Assembly (NCBI GenBank): GCA_039707465.1
Contig: CM077646.1
Coordinates: forward strand, 84,339,215-84,403,214
DNA length: 64,000 bases
Source: Rhabdophis nuchalis
Taxonomy: Eukaryota > Chordata > Lepidosauria > Squamata > Natricidae
Reading direction: 5' to 3'
Shown here: one piece after another, positions 34,956 through 44,745 of the stretch
How the letters are laid out: the number at the start of each line of letters is the position of its first letter
Position numbering within the stretch: the stretch's first letter is position 1
The notes under the pieces: model-generated
Told to the model about the DNA's origin: nothing
Databases searched by the model: none
The model's input: only the letters and a program-made list of their open reading frames with translations
Made by a program: the position numbers and the translations under genes

Positions 34956-35090
34956 CAGGGGTCTGCAAAGTCGGCTCTTTTAAGACTGGTGGACTTCAAC
35001 TCCCAGAATTCCCCAGCCAGCTATGCTGGCTGGGGAACTCTGGGAGTTGAAGTCCATCAGTCTTAAAAGAGCCGACTTTGCAGACCCCTG
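34956..35090. mobile_element. hAT foldback MITE, 135 bp, intact palindrome (copy A)
   Basis: Two 66-nt arms around a 3-nt loop (tat, 35022-35024). The arms differ at only two positions. The ends read CAGGGGTCTGC and GCAGACCCCTG. The flanking octamers gtctagga at 34948-34955 and 35091-35098 are identical. Its outer arm (CAAAGTCGGCTCTTTTAAGAC) differs from those of copies B, C and D, while the inner core CTTCAACTCCCAGAATTCC is shared. A transcript through it would fold into a nearly perfect 66-bp hairpin. Confidence 0.95.
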
Positions 35091-35877
35091 GTCTAGGAGA
35101 TCAATCAAGGAATAGCTGTCTTGCTTAAACTGTACTCAGCCTTGTAGGAGGGGACTGGGTTTGCATACTTTTCTAATCACCTTTGAAAATCACTTGTAAC
35201 TGCTTTACAGCTAATATGGACCCTTGGTCAACATTTTTTTCCAGCACCAGCTGAGTTTCCTTCAATCCTTAGAGACAGAAGTTTTAAATAGAAGTTTAAG
35301 GAATTGGGTTTTTTTTAAAAAAATTAACAGCAAAATGGTGATTAAAACTATAATTTTAGAAAGTTACAAACAGATTAAGGGTCTACGTGAATTTAAAGTA
35401 AGATTTTGAAATGAATTATAAAGAATCCTTCCCATGGAGAAATATTTTGTTTAATTCTTTTAAAAAAATAAGATTTTAAAAATCAGACATTAGAGTGAAC
35501 TAGAGGGAACTAAAAATTATAATTAATAAGGAAGAATGGTGAAAGTCGGCTCAGAATTATAGAATGAAGCAAAATATTTTAACATTGGACATATTGAAGG
35601 GTATTTTTGATCAACAGATTCCAAAGTTAATTTTAATAGTGCCCACCTTTATAGATAGACTAATCTGTGTTTAGAAGATGTCAATGGAAAAGCAGCATGT
35701 TTTACCTAACAAGATTGAGACTAATTTGAAAGTGGAACTTAAAAGAATCTAAAAGAATGGTTTGGGGGTAAAAGTTATACTGAACATGCAAAAGAAACCA
35801 GGTGATGTTTTAACAATTAGAGGTGATATATACAAACAATAAACCAAGAGTGACCTGAATAATTTTCTTACATTGGG

Positions 35878-35981
35878 TTTACAAAAAGTTCAAAAGATAT
35901 CAAACTCTATGACATTATTTGAATGGATTAAAGGTCAAGTTTGTTGGAAGTGAAAGGAAGGAATATAAAGTGTGCTTATTT
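35878..35981 (+). repeat. ~100-bp target duplication, copy 1
   Basis: The sequence from TTACAAAAAGTTCAAAAGATATC to GTGTGCTTATTT recurs after the CR1 insertion (36854-36933 plus 37684-37708). About 80 of the inner bases match with one or two substitutions. The outermost 15 bases match less well. Confidence 0.85.
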
Positions 35982-36197
35982 ACAATACAATACAATACAA
36001 TAGCAGAGTTGGAAGGGACCTTGTAGGTCTTCTAGTCCAACCCCCTGCGTGGGCAGGAACCTTATACCATTTCAGACAAATGGCTATCTAACATCTTCTT
36101 AAAGACTTCCAGGGTTGGGGCATTCACAACTTCTGGAGGCAAGCTGTTCCAGAGGTTAATTGTTCTAACTGTCAGGAAATTTCTCCTTAGTTCTAAG

Positions 36198-36228
<31 letters not shown>

Positions 36229-36853
36229 ATTTATAACCCGCTCTCTCTCCCCGAAGGGACTCGAGGCGGGGCACAGGGAAATTAAAAATGCATATAAAAC
36301 CACAAACAATACAGTATTAAAAAAGAATTAAACTAAACCCTGCACTAAAATCCCATGTTAAAACTAAGACAAACCCCTAAAAAACCCCTAAAAACAGTTA
36401 AGTTATCCCAGGCCGGCCAAGCAAAAGAAATGTGTTTTTAATTTTTGACGGAAGGAGCGGAGGTCCGTAGTTGTTCTAATATGGGGGGGAAGGTCGTTCC
36501 AGAGGGTCGGGCCCGCCACAGAGAAGGCCCTTCCCCTGGGCGTCGCCCGCTGGCACAGCCTAGTGGCCGGCACCCGGAGAAGTCCCTCTCTGTGGGAGCG
36601 AATCGGCCGCAGGGATGTATGGGGCAGGATGCTTCTCTCCTTGATCAGTTTCCACCTATTGCTTCTTCTCCTGCCCCCAGGTGCCTTGGAGAATAGTTTG
36701 ACTCCCTCTTCTTTGTGGCACCCTCTGAGATATCGGAACACTGCTATCATGTCTCCCCTGGTCCTTCTCTTCATCAAACTAGACATATCCAGTTCCTGCA
36801 ACCGTTTTTCATATGTTTTAGCCTCCAGTCCCCTAATGTAACCTTGATCAAGG
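35982..36853 (-). mobile_element. CR1 LINE 3' end with nested L2 insertion
   Basis: On the minus strand the 3' terminus is GGTCCCTTCCAACTCTGCTATTGTATTGTATTGT at 36020-35982. The CR1 body is 35982-36193 and 36630-36853; between lies an L2 in the same orientation. The CR1 breaks exactly at the ...GAACTAAGGAG phrase seen uninterrupted in the copies at 44746-45060 and 53331-53813. The insert is flanked by the ~100-bp duplication. At the 5' end a 15-bp palindrome (ACCTTGATCAAGGTT, 36841-36855) looks like filler DNA. Confidence 0.9.
36194..36630 (-). mobile_element. L2-type LINE 3' part nested in CR1
   Basis: On the minus strand it runs from GCATCCTGCCCCATACATCCCTGCGGCC through the ORF C-terminus (LRVPATRLCQRATPRGRAF, SVAGPTLWNDLPPHIRTTTDL, ending CLAGLG) and the UTR to an (AAAT)n tail at 36194-36222. 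The 132-codon frame at 36403-36801 starts in CR1 sequence ([32 protein letters not shown]) and reads on into L2, a fortuitous CR1-L2 fusion frame. Confidence 0.92.
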
Positions 36854-36933
36854 TTACAAATGATGCAAAAGATATTAAACTCTATGACATTATTTGAATG
36901 GATTAAAGGTCAAGTTTGTTGGAAGTGAAAGGA
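36854..36933 (+). repeat. ~100-bp target duplication, copy 2 (first part)
   Basis: Matches 35878-35960. It is interrupted after GTGAAAGGAA by the L2 at 36935-37683, and continues at 37684-37708 with AGGAATATAAAGTGTGCTTATTT. Confidence 0.85.
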
Positions 36934-36934
36934 A

Positions 36935-37683
36935 TAATAATAATAATAATAATTTAATTTATAACCCGCTCTCTCTCCCAGAAGGGACTCGAGGCGGGGC
37001 ACAGGGAATTTAAAATACATATAAAATACAAACAGTATACAATAATAAAATGAAATTAAACTAACCCTGCGCTAAAATCCCATATTAAAACTAACCCCAA
37101 TCTAAAAAGAGACTACCCTAGGCCGGCCAAGCGAAACAGATGTGTCTTTAATTTTAGGCGGAAGGAGCGGAGGTCCGTGGTTGTCCTGATATCGGGGGGA
37201 AGGTCGTTCCAGAGGGCTGGGCCCGCCACAGAGAAGGCCCTTCCCCTGGGCGTCACCCGCTGACAAAGTCTAGTGGACGGCACCCGGAGAAGTCCCTCTC
37301 TGTGGGAGCGAATCGGCCGTGAGGATGTATGGGGCAGGATCCGATCCTGCAGATAGCTAGGTCCCGAGCCATGGAGCGCTTTGAAGATGATGACTAACAC
37401 CTTGAAGCGCACCCGGAAGACGACAGGTAGCCAGTGCAGCTCGCGCAAGAGCGGTGTTACGTGGGTGAACCTAGAGGCTCCCATTATTGCTCGCGCGGCT
37501 GCGTTCTGGACCAACTGAAGTTTCCGGGTGCACCTCAAGGGGAGCCCCATGTAGAGAGAGTTGCAATAGTCCAGTCGGGATGTCACGAGAGCATGAGTGA
37601 CTGTGCGAAGGGCGTCCCGATCCAATAGGGGGCGCAACTGGCGTACCAAGCGAACCTGGTAAAACGTCCTCCTGGCCACGGCT
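36935..37683 (-). mobile_element. L2-type LINE, 5'-truncated, inserted in the duplicated target
   Basis: A 749-bp copy with a TAA-repeat tail at 36935-36950 and a terminal CTCGAGTCCCTTCTGGGAGAG-type phrase. Its 5' break follows GCCGTGGCCAGGAGG. A 4-bp GGAA microduplication fits the two junctions. It must be younger than the CR1 insertion because it interrupts the duplicated copy. Confidence 0.93.
37113..37679 (-). pseudogene. L2-type LINE ORF2 C-terminal domain, uninterrupted 188 codons
   Basis: Reads [100 protein letters not shown] and ends RLAGLG at a stop. The frame is fully open, unlike the copies at 14370-14892 and 15183-17716, so this is one of the youngest L2 insertions here. RT and endonuclease domains are absent because of 5' truncation. 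The Met at the start is internal to the original protein. Confidence 0.92.
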
Positions 37684-38010
37684 GGAAGGAATATAAAGTG
37701 TGCTTATTTGATGTTGTTATCTCTGGTAACCCATAAAGGGTTGATAACAGATAGAAGTCCTGTATATGATATCAGGACTGAAATATTGAGCCTTTATGGG
37801 TTTGTTAAGAAACGATCATTTGTTATAATTTAAGAGACAGTAAAAAGTTACTAAAATTATTTAAACTTGTGCTGAAGTATATTTTTCTTTTTTCTTTCTT
37901 TTCTGTTTCTATTTTTCTATCTTTTCTGCACCTTTATTCTTTTTCTTTTATTTCTTTTATTAGTTTTTATTGCTGTAACTGTAATATTTAATAAAAATGT
38001 TTTGTGTGTG

Positions 38011-38762
38011 TGTATGTGGCATAGTTCTATGCATGTGTAATGCTTGCTTCCTTAATAATCTAATTATAATTAAAATTATAGTTTTATTGTGCAGTTTATT
38101 TTTAATTACAATAATTATATTATACGGAAAGGAAAGTAGATTCAAAAATTTGTATTGTCCACTACTGAGTAAAATTAAAGAATAAATCAGTTATTGAGTA
38201 TGTATCAATGTACATTCATATACTAATAAAAGCCATCATGTTCTTAAAATAGCTATATGTAGCACTCTTTATTCTATTTAGACAAGTATACTTTTTAAAA
38301 AAAGAATAGACATCAGCAACAACAGTTTGTTTCAAAGAACACCATACATCCTGAAGGCTTGGGGCTATCCCTATTGACACCTAACCACACCACCAACATG
38401 CCATGCCAAATTCTTTTCCTTCGGTGTCTGCATGCCTTACTTTTTCCTCACAGCCAGTCTGTGATTTAACTGTACCACTGTGAAATTGGCACTCTCTCCC
38501 TTAAGCGTACAGTATCGAATGGCAGCTACAAGGAATGTACAATTTCTTATTCATCCCTTATATGGAAAGTGAAGGCAGGTAACAAGGAAATAGATGAGGT
38601 CAGAGGGGCACTTTCTGGTCATTTCAGGCTGAAGTGGACATCTCCCATTGGCAGCATACTGTTGTCTACTCCGTAAAGAGCTCTGTTGATCCATGCCAGC
38701 TGCCCTTCAGGACTGTACTAGACTTCTGGACTAGCACTAATCTATGGCTCTAACAAGTTTAT
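38011..38762. other. No recognised feature
   Basis: Short overlapping frames on both strands at 37960-38185 are AT-composition artefacts. Confidence 0.4.
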
Positions 38763-38775
38763 TACAAGGCTAAAT

Positions 38776-39160
38776 GTCTGTAGAGATTCTCAGTCATCCA
38801 GGTCATAGTTGTCCCAAAGGTGCTTTTTTCAGGAAGCAAATGGACTTTCTTGTTTTTCTTGAAGACATCTTGCTTCTCATCCAAGAACCTTTTTCAGCTC
38901 TGACGGGATAGTGGGGAATGAAAATTGCAGACTACAGGAACCCAGGAGCCCTACTCAGGTGACCATGAGGACATAGATAAACCCCCAAGAGTTTCAACAA
39001 TCCTCTAAAAGGATGCAAATGACCAGCTGTCTGCAAGGAATATAAATCCTTCCATTCCCCACTGTGCTGTCAGAACTTGGAGAAGCTTCTTGGATGAGAA
39101 GCGAAACGTCTTCAAAGAAAAACAAGAAAGCCCTGTTGCCTCCTGAAAAAGCAGCTTTGG
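38776..39160 (-). mobile_element. Palindromic retroelement terminal unit, possibly Penelope-like (copy 1)
   Basis: A 385-bp insert with the 13-bp flanks tacaaggctaaat at 38763-38775 and 39161-39173, a perfect target duplication. Its outer ~115 bp form inverted arms: TGCTTTTTTCAGGAAGCAAATGGAC...TTTCAGCTCTGAC against AGAAGCTTCTTGG...CCTCCTGAAAAAGCA. The minus strand ends GGATGACTGAGAATCTCTACAGAC. I recall similar 3' terminal sequence in vertebrate Penelope-like elements, whose terminal repeats often sit in inverted orientation; class assignment is inference. No RT or GIY-YIG domain is present in this short copy. Confidence 0.6.
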
Positions 39161-39173
39161 TACAAGGCTAAAT

Positions 39174-39728
39174 TAGAAAAACAGTGGAATGTTGAGATCC
39201 CGTTCCCTATTGTCTCCTAAACTCAGGTTGAAGGATTCTGGAAATTGGAATGCAATACCTAGTGAAATGAAGGAAAAGTCAAGGGCAAACTAAGATTCAG
39301 CTCACTTTGTGATTCAAAATGTTGCTGTAGATTTTCAGGTTTTGACAGTTGTAAAAGGAGAGTAATAGAAATGAACCTGTGCAGAATCCTACAGTTAGAT
39401 ATGCCCCATTCCTGCTATACTGTGATTAGGGAGTGTTTTCCACTCATTAGAACATCCAGAAAAAGGTGACGAGCAAAACCCGAGGAATCAAGAATCATTT
39501 TACTTGCCATACCATAACCATGCAAAATTAGAATTGTGGTGACAAATCAGAACAGAGGCAATAGATGCAAGATGAAAAATGATAATAGCATTAGCAAATT
39601 TCATGTGAATATAATTTTTCACCAATGTAAGGATGGTTAACTGACCCAGGAATGGAGAATGGCCATACTTCACTGATGGAACACCCATTCTACTTTAATT
39701 ATTTAAAAAATCAGACCTCAATCATCAA
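39174..39728. other. No recognised feature
   Basis: AT-rich spacer between the palindromic element and a CR1 fragment. Confidence 0.4.
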
Positions 39729-39847
39729 TATACAATATACAATAGCAGAGTTGGAAGGGACCTTGGAGATCTTCTAGTCCAACCCCCTGCCTAGGCAGGA
39801 ACTTTATACCGTTTCAGACAAATGGCTATCCAACTTCTTCTTAAACA
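39729..39847 (-). mobile_element. CR1 LINE 3' end, about 120 bp
   Basis: The plus strand reads TACAATAGCAGAGTTGGAAGGGACCTTGGAGATCTTCTAGTCC...AAATGGCTATCCAAC, the inverted CR1 terminus. The tail pentamers have become TATACAA. It ends abruptly at TTCTTCTTAAAC. Confidence 0.9.
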
Positions 39848-41597
39848 GGTATTGATTCTCACATAGAAGAAACATATATACGTAAATTATGGAATAGGAA
39901 TCTGCCTTAATAGCACATATTTCCAATTTTTTTCATGACTCCAGTGGATATCATTCACTGGATGTCATTCAACGGATGTCATTCAAGAGCCACAATCAAG
40001 CACCAAATATTATATTGCTTTAATGAAGTTAATATTGTGTTGCAGGTAATTCCAGAAAGAATCCAAAGAAGAAGAATATTGTTTAGCCCTTCCATATATT
40101 TACTGATTATTTATAAAATTTATATGCCACCTATCTAATATTTAGCGAATTTGGGTGGCTTACAACACAAAAACTCATATATCCTGAGTTTCATCCATAT
40201 CCCATTAAATTTAACCTGGTGGTAAAAAAAAAAAATCAATATAAACCAATTCCTGCTCTGCCAGGGCCAACAGAGTTTGTGTAGGACTGGTAGATACCTA
40301 CAGAAGAGAAGCAGCAAGAATGGAAAGAATCAAGATGTTCTTCTCCTCATTCTGGTTATCTTGAGAAATTATGATTGGAAATGGACTAGTTCTGCCTTAG
40401 ATGCTTTTGGCCATATTCCAACTTTCCTAAAGCTAGCTTATTCCTTAGGGTCAGTCTTAAATAATAAAAAAGATGTTCTCAAATATTAAAGATGTTCAAT
40501 GAGTTGGCATATATGTCCCCTAGGGATCTCTATGATGAGGTGCCTGCTGCTATCTAAAATTGCAACTTCTGCTGGAGAAATATTTGGTATTTAAGTACAG
40601 CAAGAATATGGAGTCACACATAAAAAATGTAACACTAGCCAAAGGCTTTCTACTACAGCATGGTTAACCTGTATCGTGATGATGGCCTTAGCTACAGCCC
40701 ACAACAAAGTACCTCTCAGAGTGTACAAAAGCAAATTGCCCCCCTAAAGATATTAACCTTTGACATCCTTAAATTTCAACTGCTCTTTTCTTATTTTGCT
40801 TAAAAGCAGCAGCTTCCAAAAACTGCAGCTAGTCAATATTTTTTGTTATCAGAAGTTCCTCCAAATATCTCTAGCAATATTGGTATTGTGCATTCAACTA
40901 TTTTTTTCTTTAAAAAATATGCTGTTTGCACCAAAGTGCCTCAGGAAATTTTTATTATAATGGCTTATAGTGGAAGAAGCACAAAACCAACTCTTATCAG
41001 GAAATGTTCCTGATAAGGGTTGATATCATGCTTCTTCGGCTGTAAGCTATTAGGCATACATGAGCATATCGATCAGGTGGGATGGGAGGGTGTCTTAGAT
41101 TTGCTGGGAATATGTTAATACAGGCAGACATGCTTTTCTACCTAATATTCCTTTCCTGGAGACAGCATGCAATTATTTTAAATTAAGTGTTGTTTTCTGT
41201 GAGGTAAACACAATATATATTCTATTTGGAAATGTATTTATTTGGCTATTATAAAATAATAAAAAGTAGATTTTTTTCCCCCAGGTTGAAACTGTGGCAT
41301 ATGATTGCGTTCTTTGAAATCCAAACTTTTTTCTCAAACTTTCTGTTAGTCTACCCAATAGAAAAACGAAGGCTAAACCTTTCTCAGCTGCTAAACCTTT
41401 CTCAGCAGCTCCATTAATGGATGGAGTAGTGTGGAAGTAGGATTTTCAGAAGACAACAAGCAGGTAAGCACATGACCAGATAGAAGAAACTCCAGGGATC
41501 AATCTCTTGTGAGGTATTGGTTATAGATGACAGGAAGTTTGGTTTGGGGGGGGGAGATATCTGCTGTGGTGAGGTTAGAATTCATGTGAGTGGATAG
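39848..41597. other. Unrecognised sequence; contains a 65-nt hairpin
   Basis: A short imperfect inverted repeat occupies 40973-41037 (listed separately). The rest is AT-rich with no nameable repeat and only short, unsupported frames. Confidence 0.4.
40973..41037. repeat. Imperfect 31-nt-arm hairpin
   Basis: GAAGAAGCA...CTTATCAGGAA, a 3-nt loop atg, then TTCCTGATAAG...TGCTTCTTC. Twenty-six of 31 positions pair. It has the size of a miRNA precursor stem or a small MITE core. I see no hAT terminus or target duplication. Not listed as ncRNA because expression cannot be judged from sequence. Confidence 0.7.
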
Positions 41598-41728
41598 CAG
41601 TGGTGGAATTCAAAAACTTTTAATATTGGTTTTGTGAGTGTGGCTTGGTGGGCGTGGCAAGGGAAGGATACTGCAAAATCCCCATTTCCTCCTGATCATC
41701 TGGGGCTAGGGAAGCAGAGAATAGATGT
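41598..41728 (+). mobile_element. hAT-like MITE, left part split by CR1
   Basis: Starts CAGTGGTGGAATTCAAAAACTTTTAATATTGG and continues GTGTGGCTTGGTGGGCGTGGCAAGGGAAGGATACTGCAAAATCC. This matches the inverted sequence of the element at 58973-59174. The CR1 begins where it stops, and the other end of the MITE appears at 43765-43858. Confidence 0.65.
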
Positions 41729-41935
41729 ACAATACAATACAATAGCAGAGTTGGAAGGGACCTTGGAGGTTATCTAGTCCAACTCCCTGCCTAGGCAGGA
41801 AGCCCTATACCATTTCAGTCAAATGGCTATCCAACATCTTCTTAAAGACTTGCATTGTTGGGGCATTCACAACTTCTGGAAGCAAGTTGTTCCATTGATT
41901 AATTGTTCTAACTGTGAGGAAATTTCTCCTCAGTT

Positions 41936-42373
41936 CTAAGTTGCTTCTCTCTGATTATTTCCACCCATTGCTTCTTGTTCTACCCTCAGGTGCCTTGGGA
42001 GTTTGACTCCCTCTTCTTTGTGGCAACCCCTGAGATATTGGAAGGCTGCTATCATGTCTCCCCATGTCCTTCTTTTGATTAAACTAGACATACCCAGTTC
42101 CTGCAACCGTTCTTCATATGTTTTAGTCTCTAGTCCCATAATCATCTTTGTTGCTCTTCTCTGCACTCTTTCTAGAGTCTCCACATCTTTTCTACATCGT
42201 GGCGACCAAAACTGAATGCCGTATTCCAAGTGTGGCCTTACCAAGGCATTATAAAGTGGTATTAACACTTCCCGTGATCTTGATTCTATCCCTCTATTTA
42301 TGCAGCCTAGAACTGTGTTGGCTTTTTTGGCAGCTGCTGCACACTGCTGGCTCATATTTAAATGGTTGTCCAC
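41936..42373 (-). pseudogene. CR1 ORF2 C-terminal region
   Basis: A 145-codon frame: [80 protein letters not shown] and [13 protein letters not shown]. This is the highly conserved post-RT part of tetrapod CR1 ([18 protein letters not shown] motif). It is open but separated from the RT by the L2 insertion and indels. Confidence 0.93.
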
Positions 42374-42411
42374 TAGGACTTCAAGATCCCTTTCGCAGTT
42401 ACTACTATTCC

Positions 42412-42485
42412 CTACAGAGTCCCTATGGGGAGAGGGAGCGGTCTACAAATTAAATTATTATTATTATTATTATTATTATTATTGA
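42412..42485 (+). mobile_element. L2-type LINE tail nested in CR1
   Basis: Only the last ~50 bp (CAGAGTCCCTATGGGGAGAGGGAGCGGTCTACAAAT) plus a TTA tail of eight units. The surrounding CR1 reads on from ...TTACTACTATT to GAGCAAGGTACCACC once it is removed. It is in opposite orientation to its host. Confidence 0.88.
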
Positions 42486-42664
42486 GCAAGGTACCACCTA
42501 TACTGTACCTGTGCATTTAATTTTTGTTGCCTAAATGTAGAACCTTAATCTTTTTGCCATTGAATTTCATTTTATTAGATAGTGCCCAATGTTCAAGTTT
42601 GTCAAGATCCTTCTATATCTTAAGCCTATCTTCTGGAGTGTTGGCTATTCCTGTCAGCTTGGTG

Positions 42665-42976
42665 TCATCTGCAAATGAGTTCCCCATTTATTCCCTCATC
42701 AAAATCATTGATGAAGATGTTGAAGAGTGCTGGGCCTAAAACAGAACCTTGGGGGACTCCACTGCATACTTCCGTCCACATAGATGCAGTTCTATTGAAG
42801 ACTACACGTTGAGTGCGGTTGGTCAGCCAGTTATGAATCCATCTGGTGGTGATGCTGTCTAACCCACATTTTTCTACTTTATCTAGTAGTAGGTTATGGT
42901 CTACCTTGTCAAATGCCTTACTGAAGTCCAAATAAACTATATCGACGGCATTCCTCTTGTCCACTAATTTTGTCAA
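42665..42976 (-). pseudogene. CR1 reverse transcriptase core fragment
   Basis: A 103-codon frame: [20 protein letters not shown] (first catalytic Asp), then [14 protein letters not shown] and [20 protein letters not shown]. It ends GINGELICR and a stop; the FADD catalytic motif is encoded immediately downstream (about 42663-42674) in another frame, so a small indel breaks the RT between these blocks. Confidence 0.94.
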
Positions 42977-43430
42977 ATTATCAAAGAATGCAATAAGATT
43001 AGTCTGGCATGATCTGTTTTTGACAAAACCATGTTGGCTTTTGGTTATTATTTATTATTATTAATTAGGTGTTCACTAATTTGTTGCTTGATTATTTTTT
43101 TCCAGAATCTTTCCTGGTATTGAGGTCAGGCTGATGGGTCTGTAGTTTCCTGGATCTATCTTTTTCCTTTTTTGAAGATGGGAACCACATCAGTTCTTTT
43201 CCAGTCCGCTGGTAGTTCCCCAGTGTTCCAGGATATCTTGACTGATATAGTTCAGTAGTTCTGAGATCTCATCTTCCAGTTCCTTCAGGACCCTGGGGTG
43301 TAATCCATCCGGTCCTGGTGATTTGGACTAGTCTAGGGTAGACAGGTGCTCACTTACTATTTTCTTCCCTATTTCAACTTGTGTTCCTAATCTGATTTTT
43401 GTGGTACTGCTTTTGATAGATTGGATTGTT

Positions 43431-43691
43431 TTATCCCTTTGTGTAAATGACAGATGCAAAAAATGAGTTAAATAGTTCTGCTTTCTCCCTGTTGGTTGTC
43501 ACCTTCTTGCCACTTTCTCCCAGCAATGGACCAATTGTTTCTTTAATTTTTCTTCTTTTTAACATGTTGGAAGAAACTTTTTTGTTATTTTCTACTTTTG
43601 TGGCAAGTCTTTCTTCATTGTGAGCCTTAGCTTTCCTCACTTCATCTTTACAGGCTCGGGGTATTGCCTGATATTTGCCTCCTCTTTCCAC
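43431..43691 (-). pseudogene. CR1 linker between endonuclease and RT
   Basis: An 86-codon frame with YQAIPRACKDEVRKAKAHNE, LLGESGKKVTTNREKAELFN and SFFASVIYTKG. These fit the conserved CR1 region before RT block 1 (the EKAEVLNAFFASVFT-like motif). The endonuclease is missing because of truncation. The frame breaks before the RT. Confidence 0.85.
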
Positions 43692-43764
43692 TTTTTATAC
43701 TTATCTTTTTTGTCTTTCAATTTGCCAGAGAGTTCTTTATGCAGCCATGCTGGTTTCTTTTGGG

Positions 43765-43858
43765 AGCTGTGGGTGGGGCCAGTCAGAGGTGGTATTTACC
43801 GGTTTCCCAAAATACTCAAAATTTCTGCTACCAGTTCTCCAGAACTGATAAAGGATTG
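43765..43858 (+). mobile_element. hAT-like MITE, right part split by CR1
   Basis: GGGTGGGGCCAGTCAGAGGTGGTATTTACCGG, TTTCCCAAAATACTCAAAATTTCTGCTACC and AGTTCTCCAGAACTGAT match the inverted middle and end of the element at 58973-59174. Its true terminus is degraded. Confidence 0.6.
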
Positions 43859-44745
43859 TATGTGTGCTTATACTGTTATATCATATATATATATATGTAT
43901 AAATGAAAAGACTATGAGAACAATATTAATTTGGTTGATTTATTGATCATTAGTGTGATTGTATTGTTGGTCATGCAGTTAAGAAGCACAGAAAGCTTTT
44001 TTTTTTTTTGCATCCAGTAACCAATCCTATGTGCAAACATAAACATAACTAAAAAACAAAACCAGTTGCCTTCTAACTGGCAGACTAAAAAACCTAAGCA
44101 GAACAGAACAATCCCTTCCAAGAACATTTCCTTGCTCCTTATGAGATCAGGATGGACCAAGAAACATTTCTGATTGCCTCCAGAAAAATTGATCAAAAGG
44201 ATTAATTTCAAATAATTTTAAGACCATTAGAAACATCATGGGCATACAATGAAGAACAATTTTTATTTGCTTGCCTGACTTCTTTGGCTTCACTCTGGGA
44301 GAAATGTTAAATAGATCAATTCTTTTGATCTATCCGTGTGTCAACTCAGCTCCTCAGATTGTTAAAAAATCTGAAAAAGATACTTCTCCCTTGAAATGGG
44401 TTTCTTGATAACAGATTCAAACCTAACTTTTCCATAGGTGAAAACAGATCGGACATTTTCTAATGGAGATTTGTACACACACACACACACACACAGACAC
44501 ACAGACATTGCAAGTTGCCTGCTGGTTGTAGAAGTTCTGGCTTTGAAAAGAAGGTAGGAGAGATAATATAGTTTCAGAAAACAGACAGTAACAGAAAGAG
44601 AATAGGCCCATCTTAAACTTATGATACTTAAAAAGAGAATAAATATTTTGGACAAGCTTTTAAGATTGTATCAACATTTCCTACAATAAAAAAAAGCATT
44701 CCATAACCCATGTGGTGTCCATTTCTTGACCTGCATTTTCAGTTC
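43859..44745. other. Unrecognised sequence with CA microsatellite at 44475-44496
   Basis: Open frames (43912-44211 and 44362-44655, minus) are unassigned; the second includes the repeat-encoded CVCVCV phrase and is not a gene. A T11 run sits at about 43998-44010. Confidence 0.4.

Larger units (their letters stand above)
35200..38010 (+). mobile_element. Possible L1-like LINE remnant, interrupted by CR1 and L2
   Basis: The non-CR1, non-L2 parts (35200-35983, 36854-36933, 37684-38010) read continuously once the insertions and duplicated target are removed. They contain AGGTCAAGTTTGTTGGAAGTGAAAGG, GTATATGATATCAGGACTGAAATATTGAGCC and end with a T/C-rich tract (37875-37970) and AATAAAAATGTTTTG. 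This has the look of a squamate L1-type element or other dispersed repeat that I remember, but no RT motif is present. I cannot assign it firmly. Confidence 0.3.
41729..43755 (-). mobile_element. CR1 LINE, about 2.0 kb, 5'-truncated
   Basis: The 3' terminus with ATTGT pentamers is at 41729-41760 on the minus strand. The copy extends 5' through the C-terminal region, RT and into the linker between endonuclease and RT. It carries a 70-bp L2 tail at 42412-42485, is frameshifted repeatedly, and splits a hAT-like MITE (41598-41728 with 43765-43858). Confidence 0.94.

Noticed and set aside
39079..39108. Hammerhead-ribozyme-like core (TTGGATGAGAAGCGAAACG) in the palindromic element
   Set aside because: Penelope-like elements can carry hammerhead motifs, but the core here reads UGGAUGA instead of CUGAUGA, losing two invariant bases, and I cannot draw the three helices. 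A covariance-model search would settle it.
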